A stretch of DNA of 64,000 bases, from assembly GCA_963377175.1 (NCBI GenBank), contig CAUJNA010003291.1, forward strand, positions 1 to 64,000, written 5' to 3'. Below the pieces are notes generated by a model. It was not told the DNA's origin. It searched no databases and saw only the letters and a list, made by a program, of their open reading frames with translations. The position numbers were made by a program, and so were the translations under genes. Of this stretch, positions 20,571 to 31,998 are shown piece by piece; within the stretch, counting starts at the first letter, position 1, and each line of letters begins with the position of its first letter. Source of the DNA: Effrenium voratum. Its lineage: Eukaryota > Sar > Dinophyceae > Suessiales > Symbiodiniaceae.

Positions 20571-20691
20571 GAGTTCCGGATGTGAAGGCTGGACAGGGCG
20601 TGGAGCTCCAGTGGAAGATGCAGCAGGGCAGTCCTTTCGGCTGGTGGTTCGGCATCGTGGAGTCCCTGGAGAGGGATAAGGCTGGACGTGC
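20571..20691 (+). CDS. Host exon, SH3/tudor-like WWFG motif
   Basis: After gtgctggcag, the frame reads GVPDVKAGQGVELQWKMQ and GSPFGWWFGIVESLERDKAG, ending at a possible GT donor near 20691. The VELQWKM...GSPFGWWFG pattern is one I associate with a domain repeated in Symbiodinium proteins, where it is followed by a TFEHFP..SRW.RL.I.FGDG block. That block is found here at 34870-35011, 14 kb downstream. The two are proposed as consecutive exons with the retroelement in the intron between them. The protein's function is unknown. Confidence 0.5.
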
Positions 20692-20939
20692 CAGGCGGGG
20701 GCGGTGGGAGGGGTGCGGGGAGGGGGGGGAGAGGGGAGTGCAAGCGGGGGAAAAGGGACCCAACGCTTGTGGGAACCTTGCGTGTTCCAAGCACAACAAG
20801 GTCAGGCGAAGGCCTTCTAGTGAATCACCGCAGAAACGACACTCATTCCAGCAACTTGCGCGTTAGCCTCCCCACCGTTTGCCACGACTGCGAGAATTGC
20901 GCTCGAAGCGGAAGGCTGACAAATGGCCAACAAGCAAAC

Positions 20940-21005
20940 ACGCCAGCAAGCAAGCAAGCAAGCAAGCAAAGTAGCAAGCAAGCAAGCGAGCTAGCTAGCT
21001 AGCCA
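20940..21005. repeat. (CAAG)n/(CTAG)n microsatellite
   Basis: caagcaagcaag units giving way to agctagctagc, just upstream of the retroelement coding region. Confidence 0.85.
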
Positions 21006-21169
21006 GCAACACCAGAAACTCAAGCAAACCTTGAGGAGTCAACTATTTCCACTTTTTGAAAGGTGCGACCAACGTGTGTCTGTACAGGCTCCTCAGTTTC
21101 TTCAACCATAGAAGGCAGGACCAAGAGTTCCTCATTTTTACCTCAAAATTCGAAATCCTTCTTATGATG

Positions 21170-22190
21170 TTGAAGGCAGCATGGATGGACTTGATGCCCG
21201 CTTTCACGGCACAGTCCCCATCACTTCGACAGTCCGTACAGGACGCAAATGCAAGAACAACTGCTCGACATCAGCAAGCAGCCGGTGTTCGAGCACCGCC
21301 TCCAGCCCTGCTCAATGAGGACGATCCGACAGTCCTCAGACAGTATATCCAAGGAATGCAGGACAGACAGCGGGACGCATTTTTTTCGGGGATAATCTCA
21401 TTGCACAATTTTTCATTATACAAAGTGAGCTGTCAGATCAGCAAAGAGAAAGACTGACAAGTGCAATGTCACTGAGAAACATCTCACTCGAAAACTATTC
21501 CTATGAGATGCTGAAGACGCACTACCATGAACTCTTCATCACGACGAGGACATCGATCCAAGATCCATCCATCCGACCTCAAGGAGGCAACCGAAGCAAC
21601 ACCTTCTTCATCATCGAACAAGGTGAATACGAAGGAGAAGAAGGCTTCTGGGTTGAGGATGAAGAAGGACTTGAAGGATTCATGTCGAACAACGATGAAG
21701 AGACGTTCTGGGTCCTTGAGGAGAACGATGCGTTCATAGCAAGAAAAGTGTCGGGGCGGAACTTCAAGTTCAAGAAGAGAAAAGGAAAAGGAAAATCAGG
21801 AAACAAAAAGGGCAGTCACCAACGAGGTGGCTTTAAACCCTTCAGAAAAAGCGGTTCTGGCGGAAAGGCCAATATGGCCAACGAAAACTATGATCCCTAC
21901 GACCAGGCATATTGGGGAAAGGCAAAGGAAAGAAGGGAAAGAAAGGAAAATCAAAATTCCAATATCCCTATGATGGAAACAAAGGTTATCCATCCTATGA
22001 GAGTGGCAAAGGAAAGAGCGGACAGGAGAAAGGAATATCCAAGACGTTCGCAGCCACCGCAGAGAAGACGGAGGAGCAGCCCGCCATCCAGCAGACTGCA
22101 CCATCCATGGACCCTACCTATGCCGGTTGGACAGACCAAGACTGGGATCAATCATGGACATGGAACGAACATGTGCTGGTACTCATCCCA
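21170..22190 (+). pseudogene. Gag-like region of the copia element
   Basis: The N-terminal part includes QDANARTTARHQQAAG and LRQYIQGMQDRQRDAFFSG. The frame changes near 21385-21420, then continues with SLENYSYEMLKTHYHELFIT, an acidic stretch (EYEGEEGFWVEDEEGLEGF) and a Lys/Gly-rich tail (FKFKKRKGKGKSGNKKGS). This matches the layout of Gag in dinoflagellate copia elements: helical core, acidic Trp-containing segment and basic Gly-rich nucleic-acid-binding end. A CCHC zinc knuckle is not visible. Confidence 0.65.
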
Positions 22191-22359
22191 TGAGACATCC
22201 AGCACAGGACAAGCGTTAATGGCATTCCATGATGCATATGAGCATCCTGGGAAAAAGGCCATCCACGAGAAGCTGATCCAATCAGATACAGTTTCAGAAC
22301 ACAATCTGTCCGTCACAACAAATCACAGCCTTCTGGCAACAAAGCTGATGGCGCCTGTC

Positions 22360-23665
22360 ATCAACCCTCAGCACAACCCGACCTATGCGATTCTGGACAA
22401 TGGATGTACCAGATCTATGGGCAGCTGGCATGCAATCCAGCGTTTTACTCAGGCCATCGAACCAATGAAGGACATCATCTCCTATGAGTACATCCCGGCC
22501 GAGACCAAGTTCACTTTTGCAAACGAGAGACCGCCAGGGTAAATTGGACCCTGCATCTTCGATATCACACAACTCCTCCATGCAGTGCCAACATCGACGT
22601 CCTTGAACAAGGAACTGTACCGATCCTCTCAGCATCAGCCAGATGCGGAACCTCTACATGACCATCGAGCACACACCTCAATGTGACAAGATCACATGCA
22701 AGGCCTTTGGCATGAACCGTCAAGCAGTTCCGGTATCCGGTACAGGACATGCGCTCGCCGATCTTGCTGGAGTTGCAAGAGTGAAGGCGCATGGAGAAAT
22801 TGCTCGCAAGGGCCTCATCAACTATGTCTATGACGATGATAACAGCATCAAGTTTCCCTCCGGGGATCTCACCAAGAGCGAAACTGTTTTTGCAGCAAAA
22901 TCATCCGAGACAAAGGAGGACCTAGCAACTCCTAAGATCATTGGGTCTCAAAAGCAGGACCATTGGATCCTTGACAAGAAGAACAAGCAGCTCATCCGTG
23001 TGCGCATCACGCCCCGAAAGGCGCTGTTCACACCAAATGGAGCCAAGGAATGTCCAATCAATCCTGATCACATGAGCCGAGAACGTACTACGGAAATCAT
23101 TGATGCATCCGCAGGTGGAGATCCAGACATTCTAGAAGACAATTGGAGACTTACATCCCAGGCAAATAAACCGATGATTAACCTGTGGATAGGTAAGACC
23201 ATTTTCACCTTCGCGGACAATTCGCTTAAGGACGAAGAAGCAGGTTCAGGATCGGCAGCAGACAGGATCATCGACAAGAGGGGCCGGTCGACTATTGAGC
23301 CAGATCCTTTCGCACCATCCTCAGAAGAACCAACATCGCTTCCGCTTGCCCTAGGCAGAATCCACAAGCGATTGTCAAATCCCGAAGAGTTGAAGAAACT
23401 CCACCTGCAGCATCATCACATGACAACAGATCAATTTCGATTTAGAACCCGAGCACTTCATTTGCCAAAATCAACATTCGATCTATTTGACAAGATCCGA
23501 AGTGAGTGTGAAGTTTGCCAAGCGGCAAAACATGCACCATCACGAAGCAAAACAAGTGGACTTCGAGCGGACACCTTTGGTGACATGACACTCATTGATC
23601 ACTGTCAAGTTCCTCTTGGAACAGGAGAACACATCATTGTTTTCGTCATCCTGGAACATTGCTCA
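22360..23665 (+). pseudogene. Aspartic protease and GAG-pre-integrase region
   Basis: AILDNGCTRSMGS near 22387 corresponds to the active-site loop of copia proteases, here DNG in place of the usual DTG/DSG. After a frame change near 22540 the ORF from 22643 runs to 23680. It contains ELKKLHLQHHHMTTDQFRF and SECEVCQAAKHAP, the H-x-H...C-x2-C zinc module of GAG-pre-integrase that opens the integrase. The substituted protease loop and the frameshift suggest loss of function. Confidence 0.7.
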
Positions 23666-24640
23666 CTGCAGAGGCAGTGACAACTACGCAAGAAGCCGAG
23701 AACATCACTGTCCTCAGGAACTATTTTGACCAGCACCACTTGCAGCCCAAATCAGTTGTCGCAGATCAAGCCTTCGTGACAGACACATGGGAACATTTCT
23801 ATCAGTCCCTTGACATCACACCGATATCCTTGGGACCGAATACACCATGGCCAAATCGAGCTGAAGCAGCAGTTCGACTCCTGAAGGCACAACTCAAGAT
23901 CATGCTAAGTTCCAGCAAAGCAGGTACAGCACCTGCGACACTGAAGAAAGTGACATATAGGCAGCTAGTGAAGGCCGCTGCAACTGTCAGGAATCAGACT
24001 GTCACCTACGGGGGTGTAACACCATTGGAGCTCGCATTCGGAAGACGACCAGCAGATCTCATCCAACTCGATGTCGCAACACCAACTCAGTTGACGATTG
24101 ACAGGAATGAAGAAGAGCTGACAGCCATCCAGATCAAGCAGCTGTCAAAGCAAGCTTTCCAAGAAACACGTCAATCCGAAGACATCCGACGAGACCTTGC
24201 TCAAAATCTCCGAATGAGTTCAAAGCCTCTTCAGGTGAAGGACAAGATATTCTACTGGCAGGAAGACAAATCCAAGATCCGTTCCGATGGAAGCAAGGGA
24301 GGAATATGGCTAAAAGGAAAGGTCATTTCCATTGAAGGAGCGATGGTAGGACTTGATCTTGGGACTCGACTCATCAAGGTCAACATGACGAAGCTCAGGA
24401 AGGATGAGACCATCCCTCCAGAAAAACCCGGAATTGATCTACTATTACCAGAAGAGCGAGAATCCTTGCAGAAGGAGCAACCAGGCTCCTCTGCAGATTC
24501 CAAGAAAAAGGAATCATCCGCACCAGCTCCGAAGCCAAGATCCTCAGTGCCATTACGTATCGCGGGAAAAACAACTCCAAAACCTGCAGTACCTCATCCA
24601 GCAGAGAACATGTTCGTCGAGGACCTCACATCCATTCCTG
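23590..24640 (+). pseudogene. Integrase catalytic core and C-terminal region
   Basis: The DDE triad can be followed across one frameshift near 23660: Asp in TLIDHCQV, Asp in SVVADQAFVTDTW, and Glu in PNRAEAAVRLLKAQ. Integrases join retroelement cDNA to host DNA. Further on lie VTYGGVTPLELAFGRRPADL, the conserved end of copia integrase cores, and a basic and Ser-rich C-terminal tail (24400-24600). Confidence 0.75.
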
Positions 24641-24654
24641 AACAAGCGCATTGG

Positions 24655-25270
24655 AATTGTGTACGTAAGGGAAAGATCCACGTTCTCGAGATCTTTGCAG
24701 GAAGTGCCAGATTCAGTCAATGCTGTGCACTATAAGGTCTTAAGGTTGGGGCTCCCGTAGACATCCGCACAGGATTCGATGTAATGAAATCCAAGGGACG
24801 ACACATGGTCATGGAGATCATCAGGGAACAAGCACCTGACCGGTCTGTGGACCATGGTCAAATATGCAGAACATCCAACAAGACCAACAAAAGGTTGGGG
24901 AAAAGCCATTGCGCGATATCAGTTGAAGCACAGAAGATACTTCATCATCGAAAATCCTCAGACATCCAGGATATGGTATCTGAAACGCATGCAAACAATT
25001 GTTTTCAGATCCATCCGTGACCTGGGGAGATTTCCATTTCTGTGCATACGGACTTAAAGATCCTGAATCCGGGCTCAGAAGTCTCAAGCCCACGAGCTTG
25101 ATGCACTGTTTACCTTCCAAGGTTATGAGACCGATCTTCAGAAGGTGTAAAAATTTTTCCAGCTCAGTCAAGCATGAGCACCAACCCCTAGAGGGAAACG
25201 CTGGTACCTTCGGAAGCAGGACCAAACTGGCACAGGTGTATCCTTACCAGTTCTGTCAGAATCTCGCGCA
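24655..25270 (+). pseudogene. C5-methyltransferase-like domain inside the copia polyprotein
   Basis: KIHVLEIFAGSARFSQCCAL (24675-24734) fits the SAM-binding motif I of cytosine-C5 methyltransferases (x-E-x-FAG-x-G/A). In other frames follow PVCGPWSNMQN (near 24840-24880), which places a Cys where the catalytic motif IV Cys would be, and YFIIENPQTSRIW (near 24940), like motif VI (EN-x). A conserved-looking end, TKLAQVYPYQFCQNLAHIV, occurs at about 25210-25270. The domain is broken by at least three frame changes. I recall published reports of methyltransferase genes captured by Symbiodinium retrotransposons. Whether this is that lineage, and whether it methylates DNA at all, cannot be judged here. 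Confidence 0.55.
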
Positions 25271-26860
25271 CATCGTCCTACGACACTTGCAGGTGAAACC
25301 GCTTGACAATGAGGTGTACCTCTTGGAGGACCTTTTTGAACCATTCACCATCAAGCAGGTTGATATCCTGAGAAAGGAGATGGAAGCCATTGACAAGGAG
25401 TTCAACATGACCAGCAGCAGTCTTGCAGTCAGAATCCAAGACCTGCCATTCAATAAGGACGTTCAACCAGTAGTCATCCAGGATCCGCTAGTTCAGCCAG
25501 AAGACGATGAAGCAGTACCCACCTGGATATCTTCAAGCAAGACCCTAATGACTGGCGATGTCAGAACATGTGGAATGGCTGTAAGAAGTTGAGACAATTG
25601 TGCATCTCATCCACTCAGTATGATGCATGCACCGCATACGTCCACACCATTGGCATCAATATGCCTATTACGTCACCTCCGGACGATGCAATCATATCCT
25701 TCTGGCAGCCTGATCAGCTGAATAGAATTTGGGTCTTGCCTGCATCAAAATGCAATTGGGAGAAGTATGATCCGAAGACTTGGCATGCTGTGATGTTTTC
25801 ATCCGTTCATCAGTCGTTCACCGATGCGCCGGCCATCAGGCCGATGCCCGTCGAGACGGATCCATTGGATCCAACGGATGCACCTCAACAACCTGACACG
25901 CAGCAGCCACCTGATCAACCGGACCATCCCATGCCTGATCCAAGACCTCCGACGCCACCGGACGAGAACATGTCAGATCCTCCTCCGGATCCTCCACATC
26001 AGCCTGATCATGCCTGTGTCACCAGACAGTCCAGTGGATCCTCCACTACCGCCACACGACAAGCCTGGCGGAGGAGATGCAGCGCTTAAACGGCAAAAAC
26101 AGTCCATTTCATCCTCAAGTGGACTCAATCGACTGGGGGGTGATGTCTCTTTGCCGTCACAGTCGCAATCATCTCAGCCAATTCTTCCGACTGTCGTGGT
26201 ACCTTCACCACCTGCGATTCTTACAAATCCCGAAGCAGAAGATGAAGATCTTGAACTGCCAACACTTGCGCAAGAAGAAACAACCGGCAGTCCATCAAAG
26301 AAGCAGAAGACTGGGAAGAAGAAGAAGAAGCCAGATGACAATGATGAGTCACCTGGGCATTCTCCCAGACATGATCCTGCATCTTCGTCCAATTATAATC
26401 CGAACAATCCAGCGAATTTGCCGGTCCAATATGAAAGTGAGGAAGAACTGATTCCTCATGTTCCAACCTCATCCGGCACTGGAAGTTCAGGATACACTGA
26501 CCAGGAAAATAGAGATTCAGAAGACTCTCAGAGGACCAGATCCTACGATGATCACCAAGCTGATCTCGTTCTTGATGAAGCGCATTGGTCACTCATGACA
26601 GCCGAACAGAAGATCTGTGCGAACACCGGATCCTTTACGGTTCCAAGAGATATCGAAGGCAACCCTGTCCTTCTTGGACGTGTGAAAGGGACCTTCAGCC
26701 CATCGCCCCGATGCGGATTCTCTCATCAGAAATACACAGATCAGAATCATGTTGACCAGTTATGCAAGAACATGACCGACGATGACTGCACTCTTAGTTC
26801 TGTATTCATCCAAGCAAGAATCCTTGAAGGCTTCATCCACATCCGCACTCATTGGCAAGA
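25270..26860 (+). pseudogene. Pol linker region, Pro/Asp-rich, between methyltransferase-like domain and reverse transcriptase
   Basis: Contains a helical stretch (EPFTIKQVDILRKEMEAIDK), a globular-looking segment (ISFWQPDQLNRIWVLPASKC), then a Pro/Asp-rich run (PDPRPPTPPDENMSDPPPDP) and a Lys-rich motif (KKQKTGKKKKKPDDND). The block ending near 26760 (SPSPRCGFSHQKYTDQNHV) precedes the reverse transcriptase. Frame changes lie near 25590, 26020 and 26860. Confidence 0.5.
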
Positions 26861-28148
26861 GGCGGAAGGAAGCTACAGCCACGGAAATAAGAGCTTATCA
26901 GAAGCAATTCCTAGAAGCCAAGCAGCTTGAGTGCAAATCATGGCTTGACAATGAAGTGTTCGACTTAGTCGATACACGCAAGATTCAGGTCAGGAACTGG
27001 GTCACCGGTCGCTGGGTTCTAACCCTGAAGCGAGACAAGGATGGTAACTTCCTGAAGACCAAGGCTCGCTGGGTCCTCCGAGGCTTCCAAGACAAGCAGA
27101 AGAATGATCAGCAGACAGACAGTCCTGCTGCATCCAGGAGTGGTTTCCGCCTTGCAATCCAAGCAGCCTCAAATAAAGGCTGGAATATATTCCACATGGA
27201 TTTGAAGACAGCATTTCTCCAAGGCGAAGCATACGATCAGTCTCGTGACATCATTTGTCAGATACCTCCTGAAATGGGATATCCACCACACATTGGAGCG
27301 CGCATGAAGAAGCCTGCCTACGGGCTGAATGACGCACCCCGCAGATGGTGGAACATCCTTGATTCGGCACGTCGTTCCTACGGACTGGTGCCAACCCGGG
27401 CAGACTGTTGTACATACGTGTACTACGGCAAGTAGCTTCCGAAGCCCGCAAAGGTGAGTGAAAAGAAGTCATCCACAACTTTCGATCTCGAAGGAGCAGT
27501 TGATTACCTCATGGATCCTGTTTCTGGTAACAATGCCAAGAATCGACAAGTTCATGGAGCACTGTCTCTTCATGCAGATGATATGTGATGCAGTGCAATG
27601 CAATGCGATGTAAAGTAATGTGTTGTAATTTGACGTAATGTAACGTATGTATGCATGTATGTATGCATGTGTGTTTCTATGTACCTTTGTATGTATGTAC
27701 ATATGTAATGTAGTGTAATGTAATGTAATGTAATGTAATGCAATGTCGGCATGCATGTATGTATGCATGTTTGTTATGTATGCATGTTTGTATGTGTGTG
27801 TACGTATGTATGCAAAGTATTCATGTATGTATGTATGTGCTGTGTAGCATTGTGTTGTATTTGTATGTATGTGTGTTTGTACTGTTTGTATGTGTTGTAT
27901 ATTTGTAGTGTAATGCAATGTTTTGCTATGTAGCGTCGTGTAGTGTAGTGAAGTATACGTACGTATGTGTTTTTCTTCCTAGGCATGCGTATATGTATGT
28001 ATGTGTGTGAGTGTGTATGTGTGTATGTATGTATGTATGTATGTATGTATGTATGTATGTTTGCGTGCATGTGTGTAATGTATGTATGTATGTATGTATG
28101 TATGTATGTATGTATGTATGTATGTATGTATGTATGTATGTATGTATG

Positions 28149-28179
<31 letters not shown>

Positions 28180-29458
28180 TGTGCGTACTGCATGTATGCA
28201 TGCATGCGTACATGTATGTATGTATGCATGTGTGTATGTAATGTATGTATGTATGCATGTATGTATGTATGCGTGCGATGTAATGTATTGTAATGCACGT
28301 ATGCATGTGTGTTACGCATGTGTGGTATGGTATGGTGTGGTATGGTATGGTGTGGTATGGTGTGGTATGGTGTGTGTGTGTGTGTAATTCTGTAATGTGC
28401 GTATGTATATCTATAGTTTATAGAATGTATACCTGTATGCCTGTAATGTAATGTAATGGAATGTAATGAAATTGTAATGTAATGTATTTATGTATCTAAT
28501 TCTGTAATGTATGTAATTATGGAATATTGGAATGTATGTATGTATGAAATTATGTAATGTATAGATGGTACATATGTACATATGTATGTATGCATGTATG
28601 TATGTAATGTCTGTATGTATGTAATGCAATGTAATGTAATGCAATGTAACGTAATGTAATGTAATGTAGTGTAATGTAATGCAATGTAATGTAATGTGTG
28701 TATGTGGGTATGTATGTGTGTGTATGAATCCATGTATTTTTTGTGTGATGTAATGTGTTGCAATAACACTTGCAATAACACGCAATGTAATGTAATGTGA
28801 TGCAATGTAATGTAATGTAATGTACTGCGCTGTAATGTAACGTATGTACGGAATGTAATGCAGTGTAATGTAATGGAGTGGAACGGACCGGAATGGAATG
28901 TAATGTATGCATGTGTGTGTTTGCATGCATGCATACATGCAAGTGTGTATGTATGAACACATGCGTGCTTCTTATGACGGGGGATGACGTGTTCGAGAAG
29001 GAAATCATGGGACGACTTCGGAAAGATTTTCAGGTTGGTTCCGAGGACAAAAATGATTGCCTCTTCGTAGGACAGCCCATCCAATGGGAGCAAGATGACA
29101 AGCACGGTTGGTACATCAATGTTCATCAGAATGTTGCCATCGACGAATTGCAGGAGATCACTTTTGACAAACACCTGAAGGACGACACTCCTCTTACTCC
29201 ACAAATGCATACTGCATACAGAAGTGTCCTAGGTCAGATCAACTGGTTACAGTCGCGAACGCAGTTCCACATTGGTTATCAATTCTCCAGGTGTGCATCC
29301 AAGGCATCATCACCGACCATTGAGGACATTCGCGCCATTAATAAGACAGTCAGAACCATCAGAAGCATCCCGCTTAGCATGAGATTCTGGCCCCTTCGTG
29401 GCAAGACACGCATAGTTGGCTATCCAGATGCATCCTATCGCAACAACAAGGATAAGTG
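26860..29458 (+). pseudogene. Copia reverse transcriptase, split by a microsatellite island
   Basis: Synthesises cDNA from element RNA. The ORF to 27435 holds RNWVTGRWVLTLKRD, KTKARWVLRGFQDKQ, motif A FHMDLKTAFLQGEAYD and KKPAYGLNDAPRRWW. A TAG at 27433 interrupts the frame. The catalytic box begins as SLHADDM at about 27567-27585 and stops dead at the island. After 28967 it resumes with LLMTGDDVFEKEIMGRLRKD, so the insertion split H-A-D-D-M-L-L-M-T-G-D inside the active-site hairpin. The rest continues to 29458 (LTPQMHTAYRSVLGQINWLQ, SRTQFHIGYQFSRC). Confidence 0.85.
27586..28967. repeat. 1.4-kb TGTA/TGTAATG microsatellite island inserted in the reverse transcriptase, copy 2
   Basis: A mosaic of tgtaatg, tgtatg and ggtatggtgt units, including an almost pure (ATGT)n run at 28080-28178. 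The last 239 bp (28729-28967) match 5939-6175 with a 12-bp duplication (ttgcaataacac) and a shorter GT tract as the main differences. Removing 27586-28967 would leave a continuous pol frame across the junction. Confidence 0.9.
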
Positions 29459-30053
29459 ATCCCAACGTGCGCATGTTATCTTTCTTGCAGAACAAAGAGA
29501 TCTTCGCCAGGGCTCATCGAACTCGAGGGGCTCACTGGTCGACTATGAGACGCACAAGATCACCGCCACAACCATGTCCACTACTGTTGCAGAGTTGCAC
29601 GGACTAATGCGTTGTTACGGTTCAGCATTATTTCCGTCAGATATAACGGGCAAAATTGCAGATGTACACATCCGCACTGATGCGAACAATCTTGTCACCA
29701 CAGCATCCACAAGACATCAACCGGAACAGAAAGAAACAATGCATTTGATCCAGATGTTGAGAAAGGAAAGCAACAGTGGACAGGTGCACGACCTTGCACA
29801 TGTACGGAGTGAAGATTGTCTGGCAGATTCGCTGACCAAGCATTCAGCTAAAGCAGACGAGCTCATCAAGGCCGTCCTCACCGGCAATCTCTTGAATGTA
29901 GATGCACATCCACCCTTCCGTACCATGTTGCAGAACAAGTCATTTTTCGTTGAGTGGCTAGCACACAACACGAAGCACGGACCCGACATCATTGCCTTTG
30001 CAGGAGTCGGTATAGCAGAATCCATGTTTGCTTATTGGGGAACCTGGGCATGA
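29459..30053 (+). pseudogene. Copia RNase H domain
   Basis: Degrades RNA in RNA:DNA hybrids. After a stop at 29456-29458 and a frame change, the ORF 29574-30053 reads STTVAELHGLMRCYGSALF, IRTDANNLVTTASTRHQP and VRSEDCLADSLTKHSA, the usual E, D and D positions of copia RNase H. It ends in a hydrophobic tail (AFAGVGIAESMFAYWGTWA) before TGA. Confidence 0.75.
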
Positions 30054-30148
30054 TCCGCATGTCCACGAATTCTGATGCATGAGTTTTTCCGTTTTGCATA
30101 TTTTCTATTCCTCAAATCCGTGATGCGCGTGTTTGCACTTGACCCATT

Positions 30149-30711
30149 TTGAATCTCAAGAAATATGTGTCTGCATCCGCAGCCACTTTCGGTTTACAAC
30201 CAAGCCGACCTTTGCAATCTTGTATGCTCGATCACTTCGAAGACATGCCCATTCTCAATATGATGTTCGGACGATCCAGCGCCGCGGCACCTGTGCCAAA
30301 GCCGATGATCAAGAGACGCGCATCACCGTTGAAGGAATTCCCTGCTCGTGATGAGGAAGATGAGACATCAGACTGCCCCATGGAGCAAGTCGCCGATGAG
30401 AATCCATCCGCCTCTCAGCAACCCGAGAATCCATGGAGCAGGTTGATTATGATCCAGATTCCGACGACGATGATTCAGATGAAGAAGGGCATCCTCCCGC
30501 AGGAAGGCCCACGTCAAAGGCGATGCCGCATCCGAAACTTGTTCCAAAGTCACCGCCACCAGCATTGAGGCTTGTCTCCAAGGTCAAGCCAGCACCAAAG
30601 AACATCCTGGATGAAGAGACGGAATCCGACGATCATCCTGGTGATCGACCTGCACTTCCAAGGCGACCAGTGATGCGACCTGGTTCACATCCAATGATCG
30701 GTGGTTTGTAA
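30149..30711 (+). pseudogene. Acidic/Pro-rich N-terminal region of the block downstream of pol
   Basis: Two overlapping frames form one low-complexity reading: HFEDMPILNMMFGRSSAAAP, then EEDETSDCPMEQVADENPS, and after a shift near 30430 DYDPDSDDDDSDEEGHPPAG and PKLVPKSPPPALRLVSKVKP. This is probably a disordered leader of the protein that continues at 30793. It begins about 100 bp after the pol stop, on the same strand and with the same codon habits. Confidence 0.4.
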
Positions 30712-30792
30712 CATATGGATCGGATACAAACATCAGCCTCCAGAAGGAATCCGTGCACCCAGGACCTTTCGGAAACTCAAAAATCCTGAATT

Positions 30793-31998
30793 TTGTGTAT
30801 GAGTACAAGGGAATGCTCAACCATCCTTGATGTCAATCCGGATCTCCATTTCGTTCCTGAGCATGAGAGACCACATGGAGTTAAGGTATTCTGGTTGAAG
30901 GCCAGATTCAACGATTACTGGCAGCCAACACTCCAAGGTGAAGGATCTCATACGGAGAAGCAATACATGGACTTCATCAAGAAGGTCTACAGCATCTGCT
31001 GCTACACCAATGCTCAATCCGAAGTTTACGGAACCGACATCATCCCGATGGTATGCCACAACGGCAACATTGATCTCGAGAAGACCGTCCAGAATGTCGA
31101 ACAGGTTTGCAAATACTTCCGCATGGATCCATCCAAGGCGAAACAGATCACAGATCTCATCCTCTGGCGAATTGAGAGAATGAGCAGATCATTTTCCGGA
31201 CGTCTTCGACATGATCCAAGGCATGGAATCCATAAGGAATGCAGACGACCAGTGGACATGGGTCCTGATGGATCCGTCGAGCTCTATGACGCATTGACCT
31301 GCGTCACACATGCCAGGAACTTCATTGGAAATAAGCCAGGACTTCTCTTGATGGCTATGTTCCCGAGCTATGGAAAATCACGTTTCGAAATTGCATTCGT
31401 ATTTCCATCCGTGGACGGGCCATATAAGGAGTGCAAGGCACGGGGAGAAATTGTTCCAAGGAATCGATGGATCGACAAGCTTACCACAAGATCCGCACAA
31501 AATGCACTCAGGCCCGATGGCAAGGAATTCTATGTCGATCCAGAGATGGAGTTCTACGTGAGATGCAACAGCGGACACACACGACAAGTCGAGATCCAAT
31601 CTTTTGGACGACCCCTGTACTCTGAGCAGCAGAAAGAGCCTCATCACGACGAACCGGACTATGATCTACCAACGGAATCTATTCCGCCAAGTCCGCCTCC
31701 GTCAAGATCCGAGGCGCCTCATGAAGATGAAGGCACAGCTCAGCCCAAGCACAGAATGCGAAGGCCGGCACCACCATCCATTGAAGAAGAGAGAAAAATC
31801 AAGCCGTTCGCGAAGAAGCCCATCACATTCTTGTTCCATGCAACCTATGGAAATCAGCTCTTCAGTATCATGGAGCACGGGCTCAAATCTGGGAAATCCC
31901 AGTCAAACCCTTCGGGGAGAATGCACGTCCACATGGCATGCATCAATGACGTCATCCTTGACGACGATGAGTCAGAAGCCGCATTGACCCATGTTTGA
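30793..31998 (+). pseudogene. N-terminal domain plus Tpt1/KptA-like RNA 2'-phosphotransferase domain
   Basis: Residues 1-270 are an unrecognised globular region (VKVFWLKARFNDYWQPTLQG, KPGLLLMAMFPSYGKSRFEI). After a Pro/Glu-rich linker comes TFLFHATYGNQLFSIMEHGL, then SGRMHVHMAC. This fits the ADP-ribosyltransferase lobe of Tpt1/KptA: the H-x-T-like start, the I-x-x-x-GL helix and the R-x-H-V-H strand that holds NAD. Tpt1 removes a 2'-phosphate from RNA, using NAD. The N-terminal winged-helix lobe of Tpt1, with its own catalytic Arg-His, is not clear. The frame ends because of an 11-bp tandem duplication at 31984-32005; the domain continues in the next ORF. Confidence 0.6.

Larger units (their letters stand above)
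21056..30053 (+). mobile_element. Ty1/copia-like LTR retroelement, inactivated
   Basis: The copia order is present: gag, protease, GAG-pre-integrase, integrase core, then reverse transcriptase and RNase H. A methyltransferase-like domain and a long Pro/Asp-rich linker lie between integrase and reverse transcriptase. Reading requires many frame changes and one in-frame stop, and the reverse transcriptase is split by a 1.4-kb insertion. The base composition (frequent atcc, TCC serine codons, almost no homopolymer tracts) differs sharply from the flanks and continues to 34.25 kb. I could not see long terminal repeats, a primer-binding site or a target duplication by eye. The element lies on the same strand as, and apparently between, two exons of a host gene. 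Confidence 0.85.

Noticed and set aside
27967..28387. Long Cys/Met/Val and His/Thr/Tyr ORFs
   Set aside because: Pure translations of TGTA/ACAT microsatellites, open in several frames on both strands; the same applies at 6.0-6.3, 38.8-39.6 and 46.6-46.7 kb.
27586..28967. The microsatellite island as a spliceable intron
   Set aside because: The right border ends ...gcgtg before the resumed frame, not AG, and the same segment occurs at 5.9 kb without exon flanks; an insertion is more likely.
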